Below are positions 35,586-42,189 of a stretch of 42,189 nucleotides of DNA, piece after piece. The number at the start of each line of letters is the position of its first letter. Position 1 is the first letter of the stretch. The stretch covers positions 1-42,189 of the forward strand of contig NZ_CALMFY010000204.1 of NCBI RefSeq assembly GCF_937863485.1. Reading direction: 5' to 3'. Under the pieces are notes generated by a model. It was given only the letters and a program-made list of their open reading frames with translations, made no database searches and had not been told where the DNA came from. Source of the DNA: an uncultured Nostoc sp. (lineage in GTDB: Bacteria > Cyanobacteriota > Cyanobacteriia > Cyanobacteriales > Nostocaceae). A program made the position numbers and the translations under genes.

Positions 35586-36629
35586 CTAAAAAATTGGAAT
35601 GGTGATTATAAATTCTGAACCTTGTCCTAGCACAGAATTTACTTCTAGAGTTCCCTGATGTTTTTGAACAATTATTTGATAGGCAATTGATAATCCTAAT
35701 CCTGTTCCTTTTCCCACAGGTTTGGTTGTGAATAAATGGTTAAACATTTTTTGCCGAACATCACCCGATATTCCTACACCATTATCTTGAATCCGAATCA
35801 ATGCGTGATTTGTATCCTTAATTAGGGCAGTATGAATTGTAATTTTATTGGGATTTTGCTTAATTTCATTAAAACTCACTCCAGAGTTAGACTCTTCTAC
35901 AGCATCAATGGCATTTGCCAATAGATTCATAAATACCTGATTCAGTTGTCCTGGGAAGCATTCTACTAGAGGAAATTTACCATAATCTTTAACTACTTGA
36001 ATATCAGGACGAATCTTATTAGCTTTCAGACGATGCTTAAGAATTAGGAGAGTGCTGTTAATACCTTCATGAAGGTTAAAGAGAACTTTTTGTTCTGTAT
36101 CTCCTCTAGAGAAAGTTCGCAAGCTGTTACTAATATTACAAATGCGATCTGTACCTTCTTTCATCGAGGAAATGAGTTTAGGTAGATCCTCGCGCACATA
36201 CTCCAGGTCAATTACTTGGATTCTTTCTTGAATTTCCTGAGATGCTTTGGGATAAGTTTGCTGATAGAGGTCGATGAGATGTAATAAATTCTGAATATAC
36301 TCTTGAGCAGGAGTGAGATTACCTGCTATAAACCCAACTGGATTGTTAATTTCGTGAGCTACATCTGCGACAAGACTTCCTAAAGTAGACATTTTATTTT
36401 GCATTATCTGAAGATTAAGAAGCATAATTTCTAGTTCATGGCTTCTTTCTTCTAACTTATTTTGATATTCCTTTAATTCATCAATTACTTTCCTAAGCAA
36501 ACATTCTTTTTTTTTATTTGTTTCTTCGAGTTTTGTCCGGTCTGATTCAGAGCGCTCCAATTGTTTTTGGATAATTCTATTCGCTTTTTTTAGTTCCTTA
36601 ATTTCTTGTTGATAATCCACACTTTCCAT
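35586..36629 (-). CDS. Soluble sensor histidine kinase, third gene of FIST operon
   Basis: A 347-residue cytoplasmic histidine kinase without sensor or membrane domain. Residues 1-80 form a long coiled coil, followed by the phosphoacceptor helix with His92 (VADVAHEINNPVGF) and a HATPase domain with an N box (NQVFMNLLANAIDA), G1 (IQDNGVGIS), F box (FNHLFTTK) and G2 (GTGLGLS). The kinase core is strikingly similar to that of the first gene in the operon (37830-39149), for example LISSMKEG, NISNSLRTFSR and FMNLLANAIDA. It begins 6 bp after the FIST gene ends, so the two are co-translated. Its input is probably the FIST protein or the partner kinase through the coiled coil. Confidence 0.92.
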   Translation of the reverse strand: MESVDYQQEIKELKKANRIIQKQLERSESDRTKLEETNKKKECLLRKVIDELKEYQNKLEERSHELEIMLLNLQIMQNKMSTLGSLVADVAHEINNPVGFIAGNLTPAQEYIQNLLHLIDLYQQTYPKASQEIQERIQVIDLEYVREDLPKLISSMKEGTDRICNISNSLRTFSRGDTEQKVLFNLHEGINSTLLILKHRLKANKIRPDIQVVKDYGKFPLVECFPGQLNQVFMNLLANAIDAVEESNSGVSFNEIKQNPNKITIHTALIKDTNHALIRIQDNGVGISGDVRQKMFNHLFTTKPVGKGTGLGLSIAYQIIVQKHQGTLEVNSVLGQGSEFIITIPIF

Positions 36630-36635
36630 CAGATA

Positions 36636-37787
36636 TTACCGATTTCCCAGAATTAAAGTGACAAAAGTTTCATTATGAAATTGCATCTGGCTAATTCCCT
36701 CTATAGGAGCAATCTCTCCATAAGAATAAAATCCACAGGCAGGTAAATAGTCAGTCAGACAAAGTTTTATATTCTGGTACTCTTCTTTTGCTCTTGTACC
36801 AAGTATTTGCCGACGAGCTACACATGAAAAAAACAAAATAGCACTTGGTTCTGCACCTGGATAGTTATCTAAGGCATTCATGAATGATGTTTTAGAAGCT
36901 GCCAGAATATCTTCATAACCCGCTTCCGCAATTTTAATAACTGCTTGATCGGGAATATCTCCAAAAAAGGTAATGCTACCAGATTCCTGATTGTAAGCAA
37001 TAGGTGCTCTGATATAAAAATTGTCTCCATTTTGATCAAACACTGCTAGTGGATATTCAATTGAAGGAGGAAGCAAACCTAAATAATGATGATAAAAATC
37101 TAAAGCTGGCTTACCATCTATTTCATAGACTATGTTCTTATCTACCTTAGTCACTTTGCTTATTTGACCGATGGGATGCCAACCACTTGTAACACCGTGG
37201 GAAAACAATATTGTGTCTGAAAAAAGTAGAATTGGTACAGAATCACTTAATACTTCTGTTTGAAAAAATTGATATGTATTTTGATATCTTGACTGATCGG
37301 CTGCCAAACCACCAAATATCGGCACATGTTGCCCAAGAGCTAGTTTTAAGCCATTCAATATAGAGACACCACTAGTTGTAAGACTCTCTGGATGAGTTAA
37401 GCATAGCTTTGGGGCTGCGGTACTTTTTGCTTTAGCTTGCTCCACAGCTTGTTTAGTTACAGTAACTGGATCACCTGAAACTTTGCGTCCAACTCCTGCA
37501 TGAATTTCAACTTCGTCTGAGCAAAATAACATTAAGGTGATTGAGTCCTGCTGAAACTCTAAGACGGAAGAAATTTCTCCATCTGTTGTTCCACCAATCA
37601 ACTCAATCCCCGGAAAAGCCTGATGAATTTGCTGCAAAATGAGGGAATGTTCAAAGTCAATTGCAGCAAAAATAATCCCAGCTTTTGGTATATTTCCTGC
37701 AAGAAAATTGGTACATTGCTGAAGAACTTCTTCAACTGCTGATAGAGAATCTGGATCGTTACTGTGACCTACTATTGCTTTGAACAT
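36636..37787 (-). CDS. FIST domain sensory protein
   Basis: A 383-residue protein with FIST_N (about 15-215) and FIST_C (about 220-360) domains. FIST modules are predicted intracellular ligand sensors, possibly for amino acids, often encoded beside kinases and chemoreceptors. Visible family blocks are PGIELIGGTTDGEISSV, FGGLAADQSRYQNTYQFF, GVTSGWHPIGQISKVTKV, YEIDGKPALDFYHHYLG and the C-terminal PACGFYSYGEIAPI. Start is ATG at 37787. It sits between two paralogous kinases with gaps of 42 and 6 bp, which strongly implies that it feeds ligand information into them. The ligand is unknown. Confidence 0.92.
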   Translation of the reverse strand: MFKAIVGHSNDPDSLSAVEEVLQQCTNFLAGNIPKAGIIFAAIDFEHSLILQQIHQAFPGIELIGGTTDGEISSVLEFQQDSITLMLFCSDEVEIHAGVGRKVSGDPVTVTKQAVEQAKAKSTAAPKLCLTHPESLTTSGVSILNGLKLALGQHVPIFGGLAADQSRYQNTYQFFQTEVLSDSVPILLFSDTILFSHGVTSGWHPIGQISKVTKVDKNIVYEIDGKPALDFYHHYLGLLPPSIEYPLAVFDQNGDNFYIRAPIAYNQESGSITFFGDIPDQAVIKIAEAGYEDILAASKTSFMNALDNYPGAEPSAILFFSCVARRQILGTRAKEEYQNIKLCLTDYLPACGFYSYGEIAPIEGISQMQFHNETFVTLILGNR

Positions 37788-37829
37788 AAGTTTATCTATT
37801 ATATTGATGAACGTGATTTGCTATGATTC

Positions 37830-39149
37830 TTAAAGGGGAAGCTTGATAATAAACTCTGAACCTTGTCCTATTGCTGAATTTACCTCTATAGTTCCTCCAT
37901 GTTTTTCGACAACAATTTGACGGGCAATTGATAATCCTAATCCTGTACCTTGACCCACAGGCTTGGTGGTGAATAAATGGTCAAATATTTTTTGCTGGAC
38001 ATCAGCAGACATTCCCATGCCATTATCTTTAATGCGAATCAAAATATGATTTTTGTTTTCATTGAGGGTAGTCTGAATCAAAACTTGGTTGGGATTTGCT
38101 TCAATTTCAATATAGGTGCGTCCTACATTAGACTCCTCTAAAGCATCAATAGCATTAGCTAACAAATTCATAAATACCTGATTTAGTTGTCCGAGAAAGC
38201 ATTCTAATTCTGGCAAATTATCGTAATCTTTAATTACTTGAATATCGGGTCGATCCTTAGATGCTTTTAAGCGGTATTTGAGGATCATGATTGTGCTGTC
38301 TATGCCATCATGAATGTTGCAAGAAACTTTGCGATCGCTATCTGCTCGAGAAAAGGTTCTCAGACTAGTACTAATGTTGCGAATACGCTGAACACCCTCT
38401 TTCATTGAGGAAATTAAATTAGGTAGATCAGAAAGCATGTACTTCAAATCTATTGCTGCAATTTCCTCTTGAATTTCTGGAACCGGATTCGGATAGTGCA
38501 GCTGATAGAGATCAATGAGGTTAATCATGTCTTGGAAATATACTGAAGCGTGTCTGAGATTGCCATGAATGAAACCAACGGGATTATTAATTTCATGAGC
38601 AACTCCTGCTACTAATTGACCAAGGGCAGACATTTTTTCCGTCTGTACAAGCTGAAGTTGAGACTCTTGTAGGTCTTTTAATGCCCTAGACAACGCTGCT
38701 GTCCTTTCTGCAACTCGTTTTTCTAAAGTTTTTGTAAGATTTCGTAATTGAAGATGGGTTTTAATTCTAGCTAATAACTCTTCTTCATGAAAGGGTTTTG
38801 TAATGTAATCAACTGCCCCGATACTTAGACCCGTTACCTTACTATCTGTATCAGAATTGGCTGTCATAAAAATTACTGGAATATCACAAGTTGCTGAATT
38901 TTGTTTCAACTTTTTACAGGTTTCAAATCCATCTATTCCCGGCATCATCACATCTAATAAAATCAAATCAGGTTGCATAGATTCAGCCTTTTTAAGTGCT
39001 CTTTTCCCATCCATCTCTGTAGCAACTTCAAAGCCTACATAAGTCAATATCTCAAAGACCATTTCTAAATTAGTAGTAGTATCATCTACCACTAAAATTA
39101 AACTATCTTCTGGTACATTCGGCATTTTTATAACTCTCTTATAATTCAT
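37830..39149 (-). CDS. Receiver-histidine kinase hybrid, first gene of FIST operon
   Basis: A 439-residue soluble protein (the start may be Met9, 39125). The receiver domain (about 17-135) has Asp22-Asp23, phosphoacceptor Asp66 (LILLDVMMPGIDG), Thr96 and Lys118. A coiled-coil linker (138-172) leads to HisKA with His185 (VAGVAHEINNPVGF) and a HATPase domain with NQVFMNLLANAIDA, IKDNGMGMS and GTGLGLS. With the receiver placed N-terminally, phosphorylation could switch kinase output. It is transcribed first; FIST follows after 42 bp and a paralogous kinase after that. No DNA-binding output gene is adjacent, so the final target is elsewhere. Confidence 0.93.
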   Translation of the reverse strand: MNYKRVIKMPNVPEDSLILVVDDTTTNLEMVFEILTYVGFEVATEMDGKRALKKAESMQPDLILLDVMMPGIDGFETCKKLKQNSATCDIPVIFMTANSDTDSKVTGLSIGAVDYITKPFHEEELLARIKTHLQLRNLTKTLEKRVAERTAALSRALKDLQESQLQLVQTEKMSALGQLVAGVAHEINNPVGFIHGNLRHASVYFQDMINLIDLYQLHYPNPVPEIQEEIAAIDLKYMLSDLPNLISSMKEGVQRIRNISTSLRTFSRADSDRKVSCNIHDGIDSTIMILKYRLKASKDRPDIQVIKDYDNLPELECFLGQLNQVFMNLLANAIDALEESNVGRTYIEIEANPNQVLIQTTLNENKNHILIRIKDNGMGMSADVQQKIFDHLFTTKPVGQGTGLGLSIARQIVVEKHGGTIEVNSAIGQGSEFIIKLPL

Positions 39150-40201
39150 GTATTGAAATTAATTTAACTCCTTGTTACTTGTTCACTATTCACCCTGCGA
39201 TCGCAGCTAAGTCACCTCTATTTTATTGGCAGACTGATTGATAAATTTCTAGTCTGACAATCCTATAGTTCCCAAAAACTCTGATAACAGCAACATTCTC
39301 ACACTAAATTGCCCTATGCAACCACGGAGGCGATCGCTACAGGGTGGAAATTAACCAGCAATCTGCGCTTTCATCGAAGTTCAAGATCCTCTTTCATGAA
39401 GGCGATCGCTCTGATATTAGTGATTATTACCCTTGTCTTTTTATAAAAGTAGTGCTATTCCAGAATAATATTGTTGATGACACAAGTTAACTTTTTCAGT
39501 TAATCAAGAGTATTTATTATGAGTTCATACAACCATAACTATTTTTCAAAACAAATTATAATTCCGGATAATTTCGGTTATTTTTCTAAAAAAGTTTAAC
39601 CACAAGTAGTTCAAAGGGAAAGGACAACAGGCAATTCTGCTACAGTGACCTATGTTTAAAAACGCGGGATTGAAATGAACTATTACTACTAAATTTATCT
39701 GATAAATATTTGCTTTTGCTGCTTTCGATCTGTGGACTAGCTATCAAGTTTTGATGCAAATTTTGGATGCAAAAGACTAAACAACAAAAAAGCCTGCCGT
39801 TCTCCTTAGCTTAAGAGCAAACTGCGGCAGGTTTAGTGGGTTTAGAACTGTCTTTGCTAAACTGTCAACCTCTTCTCCTGCGAAGACGCTGCATAAACGG
39901 GGAATTCAAAATTCAAAATTTATAGAGGCGCAGATAATTGCTAGTACAATATGGCGTAAATCCACCTATTATCTCAATTAACAATACTTGGAGCTTAACA
40001 AGGGATTTTGCCCCTTGTTAAAGGTAGTCAAACTTCCGCCACAGTGTACTAATTATCTTTTCCCTGTTTTTGAATTTTGTTGTCAACCATGATTTCTCAA
40101 GATAAGTGTTTTTGAACTAACCATTTTTACCCGCTTTTAATGGGACACCCGTTATTAGAGACGGTGTATTTTGGCTGTGATAATAATAACGAGCACAAAT
40201 G
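39150..40201. other. Long non-coding gap with minus-strand terminator
   Basis: About 1.05 kb without a credible gene. Three HIP1-type sites (CGATCGC near 39200, 39332 and 39403) lie in the first 300 bp. CCTGCCG (39793-39799) and CGGCAGG (39825-39831) form a stem that, on the minus strand, runs into T6 (plus-strand A-run before 39791) and could end the transcript of the gene at 40202-41071. TAACAAGGG (39996-40004) and CCCTTGTTA (40012-40020) form a second hairpin without a T-run. The promoter of the FIST operon should lie within about 39150-39350. Confidence 0.55.
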
Positions 40202-41071
40202 CTACTTGATTTTTTGTTTAATAAAAGTCACAACCTGAGTTAGCTGTTTCTTCAAACCATCAATTTCTGCTTGCATTTTGACAATTTTCTCGTTCAACGC
40301 ATTAATTTCTGTGTCAGAGACTCCTCCAGCGCTAGGAGTTGCGTTGCTTGCCGCCGTAGGCATCGCAGTATTTGCAGCAGTAGGAGTTGCGTTGCTTGCC
40401 GCCGTAGGCATCGCAGTATTTACGACGCTAGGGGCTGCTACCGTACCATTGGTGACACCAGAAGTTGCATTTGTGCCATTTTTTACAGCAATTTTTGCTG
40501 CTACTGGGACTAGTTCTGGGCGTGGCTGTTTCGCCTTGGTCATAGCTAACTTAATCGCACTAATTAGTTGCTTCTGATCAAAAGGCTTACCTAGAAATTC
40601 AAAATATTCAAAAGGTTCTGTGATTTTCTCGGTCACCTCTTCCTTGCGACCAGACATGATCACCAAAGGAATTTTCCTTAACTCCGGATCGGCTTGAACT
40701 TTCTGGAATACCTCCCAGCCACTCATTTTAGGCAACAGGAAATCCAGCATAATCAGGCTGAGTTTTTCCTGAAGGATGAAATTTAGTCCTTCCAAACCGT
40801 CTTTTGCTTCCAATACCTCAAAATTGCCCGGAGGCAACATTTCTCGTACTTTTACCCTGACAACTGTAGTGTCATCGATAACTAAAATCTTGTTGCTTGC
40901 CACGACTGTTTGCTCTAACAGAAACTTTAAGTGTAAATAGCGGCCTTGCCGATTGTCCTTGAGAATTCTCCCACTATATACAAAATTTCTATGAATTGGG
41001 GGATAGTATATTTCGGTATAAATGACATTGCTAGAGGTGTTTTGCAAAACTTTTGCTTGCGCTGTTTTCAA
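40202..41071 (-). CDS. Single-domain response regulator with repeat linker and coiled-coil tail
   Basis: The receiver domain begins KILVIDDTTVVRVKVREML; phosphoacceptor Asp is in LIMLDFLLPKMSGW, switch Ser in VIMSGRKEE and Lys in FLGKPFD. After it come a Pro/Lys stretch, an Ala/Thr/Asn/Pro linker with two 16-residue repeats (NTAMPTAASNATPTAA and a variant), and a C-terminal helix NEKIVKMQAEIDGLKKQLTQ. A GTG at 40903 gives the compact form (234 residues, MASNKILVIDD). The frame stays open to a TTG at 41071; that 56-residue extension contains YSGRILKDNRQGRYLHLKFL, loosely like a PATAN/DUF4388 segment. There is no output domain; it may signal by protein contact. No kinase is adjacent. Confidence 0.82.
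   Translation of the reverse strand: MKTAQAKVLQNTSSNVIYTEIYYPPIHRNFVYSGRILKDNRQGRYLHLKFLLEQTVVASNKILVIDDTTVVRVKVREMLPPGNFEVLEAKDGLEGLNFILQEKLSLIMLDFLLPKMSGWEVFQKVQADPELRKIPLVIMSGRKEEVTEKITEPFEYFEFLGKPFDQKQLISAIKLAMTKAKQPRPELVPVAAKIAVKNGTNATSGVTNGTVAAPSVVNTAMPTAASNATPTAANTAMPTAASNATPSAGGVSDTEINALNEKIVKMQAEIDGLKKQLTQVVTFIKQKIK
40333..40428 (-). repeat. Two 48-bp tandem repeats in the response regulator linker
   Basis: Units 40333-40380 and 40381-40428 are nearly identical. Each contains GCCGCCGTAGGCATCGC, the core of the dispersed repeat (40350-40366 and 40398-40414). The period is 16 codons, so the frame is kept and each unit adds 16 Ala/Thr/Asn-rich residues. Confidence 0.85.
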
Positions 41072-41248
41072 TTTGTGTCATGGTGATATTTAAGGCTTTA
41101 GCTTTGATCTAGGGCATAAGGGACATGAGGACATGGAGGCACGGTGACTTCGTTAAGAGCATTCCCGCCTCTCCTGCTCCCTGCGTCTATTCTTATCTAT
41201 CAATTTGTTAATTGACAAACCACTACTCTATATCCGCATCTTGCTTGG

Positions 41249-42175
41249 ATGTCTATGATTTCGTCACAACAAGCCGAACTAAAGTCTGAAATTACGGCAA
41301 TGCCTAGCTGGTTACGTCGCCCTATTGGCAAAGCTAGTGAAATCTCTACCGTACAACGCATTATTAAGCAGCGCCAAATTCACACGATTTGTGAAGAAGG
41401 ACGCTGTCCCAACCGGGGAGAGTGCTATGCCCAAAAAACTGCAACTTTCTTACTAATGGGGCCTATATGTACACGCTCTTGTGCTTTTTGTCAAGTAGAT
41501 AAAGGTCATGCACCAATGCCTGTTGATTTAGAGGAACCCCAAAAGGTAGCACAGGCGGTGCAGCTTTTGGGATTGCGTTATGTGGTGCTGACTTCTGTAG
41601 CGCGTGATGACTTGCCCGATCAGGGCGCAGTCCACTTTGTGAAGACGATGGCGACTATCCGCCAGTTGAACCCAGAGACTCAAATTGAAGTGCTGACCCC
41701 AGATTTTTGGGGTGGTGCTGGTGTTGGGGAGTCAGGTCAACGCCAGCGGATAGCCATGATTGTAAAAGCCAAACCAGCTTGTTTCAATCACAATATCGAG
41801 ACAGTGCAACGGTTAACTGGGCCAGTGCGCCGGGGAGCCAAGTACGATCGCTCGCTTTTGGTACTGGCTGTGGTCAAAGAAATTGATCCGACAATTCCCA
41901 CCAAATCAGGTTTGATGCTGGGACACGGAGAAACTACTGATGAAGTCGTCGAAGCAATGGCTGATCTAAGGGCTGTGGGGTGCGATCGCTTGACTATTGG
42001 GCAGTATATGCGTCCTTCTCTAGAACATCTGCCAGTCCAAAAATATTGGACTCCAGAGGAATTTGATCAACTCGGCAGATTAGCATGGGAAATGGGATTC
42101 AACCACGTTCGGTCTGGGCCTCTGGTTCGCAGTTCCTATCATGCTGGAGAGGAGGGAGTAGGGAGTGGGGAGTAG
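41249..42175 (+). CDS. lipA: Lipoyl synthase
   Basis: A 308-residue radical S-adenosylmethionine enzyme that inserts two sulfur atoms into protein-bound octanoyl groups to make lipoyl cofactors for 2-oxoacid dehydrogenases and glycine cleavage. Auxiliary cluster: Cys48, Cys53, Cys59 ([14 protein letters not shown]). Radical-SAM cluster: Cys74, Cys78, Cys81 (CTRSCAFC). The C-terminal serine motif is RSSYHA. After it the last residues (GEEGVGSGE) are encoded by low-complexity GGGAGTAGGGAGTGGGG-type DNA that runs into the spacer, so the tail is probably non-native. Start is ATG at 41249 (a second Met is at codon 3). Cyanobacteria often carry two lipA copies; which one this is cannot be told here. 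Confidence 0.96.
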   Translation: MSMISSQQAELKSEITAMPSWLRRPIGKASEISTVQRIIKQRQIHTICEEGRCPNRGECYAQKTATFLLMGPICTRSCAFCQVDKGHAPMPVDLEEPQKVAQAVQLLGLRYVVLTSVARDDLPDQGAVHFVKTMATIRQLNPETQIEVLTPDFWGGAGVGESGQRQRIAMIVKAKPACFNHNIETVQRLTGPVRRGAKYDRSLLVLAVVKEIDPTIPTKSGLMLGHGETTDEVVEAMADLRAVGCDRLTIGQYMRPSLEHLPVQKYWTPEEFDQLGRLAWEMGFNHVRSGPLVRSSYHAGEEGVGSGE

Positions 42176-42189
42176 GGATGAAGCAGGGG

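Noticed and set aside
40333..40428. CRISPR-like direct repeats
   Set aside because: There are only two abutting copies with no spacers, in frame within a gene; this is a coding tandem repeat.
40271..40577. Plus-strand frames of 80 and 99 codons opposite the response regulator
   Set aside because: They are shadows of the repeat-rich linker; the minus strand carries a clear receiver domain.
1..42189. tRNA or rRNA genes
   Set aside because: Scanning the gaps by eye found no CCA-proximal TTCRA arm with a matching acceptor stem and no rRNA-like sequence; a covariance-model scan was not possible here.

Overview
The window reads as chromosomal DNA from a filamentous, probably Nostoc-like cyanobacterium (order Nostocales). 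The evidence is the very frequent HIP1 octamer GCGATCGC, an ndhB gene of the cyanobacterial NDH-1 type, class II fructose/sedoheptulose bisphosphatase, abundant short dispersed and tandem repeats between genes, and many cyanobacteria-typical small families (DUF6761, DUF981, DUF4870, Uma2). No tRNA, rRNA, CRISPR array or phage module was recognised. Assignments rest on motif recognition by eye; no database search was run.

Layout. 1-9300: an ABC ATPase, an atypical OmpR-type response regulator, a DUF6761 protein, a bolA-grxD pair (minus strand, with its terminator), a secreted helical protein, a PlsC-type acyltransferase, tadA, a DUF981 membrane protein with grxC, and glpX (Calvin cycle). 9300-18100: the tetrapyrrole genes hemA and hemB bracket an ArsR/DUF2087 regulator with a striking double operator, a Uma2 protein, and a wrecked stretch where an IS701-type element has cut a PIN toxin gene whose antitoxin is also frameshifted. 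prfC follows. 18400-24900: a TPR/M48 protein whose zinc-protease residues are lost, an RRM RNA-binding protein, sufE, an alpha/beta-hydrolase-fold protein lacking its nucleophile, and an unknown membrane protein.

25200-29650: a COG0523 (CobW-like) GTPase with a perfect Fur/Zur-type palindrome just upstream, then a WD40 protein and a small secreted protein with a Cys-x-Cys-x-x-Cys cluster. This looks like a metal-homeostasis group. ndhB follows. 29790-35050: a polysaccharide locus, with a family-2 glycosyltransferase and a Wzx-type flippase separated by about 2.9 kb of decayed IS1, IS5 and IS630 pieces, a MITE-like element and a broken sugar-phosphate transferase gene.

35580-39150: a tight three-gene minus-strand signalling operon: receiver-histidine kinase, FIST sensor protein, and a second histidine kinase that is clearly a paralogue of the first. 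40200-42189: a receiver-domain protein with a tandemly repeated Ala/Thr-rich linker, and a lipoyl synthase gene.

Best candidates for new biology are the FIST operon with duplicated kinases, the putative Zur-controlled GTPase/WD40/secreted-Cys group, two apparent pseudoenzymes (M48 and alpha/beta hydrolase), the double operator before the ArsR gene, and a dispersed GC-rich repeat that has become coding sequence in prfC and in a response regulator linker.
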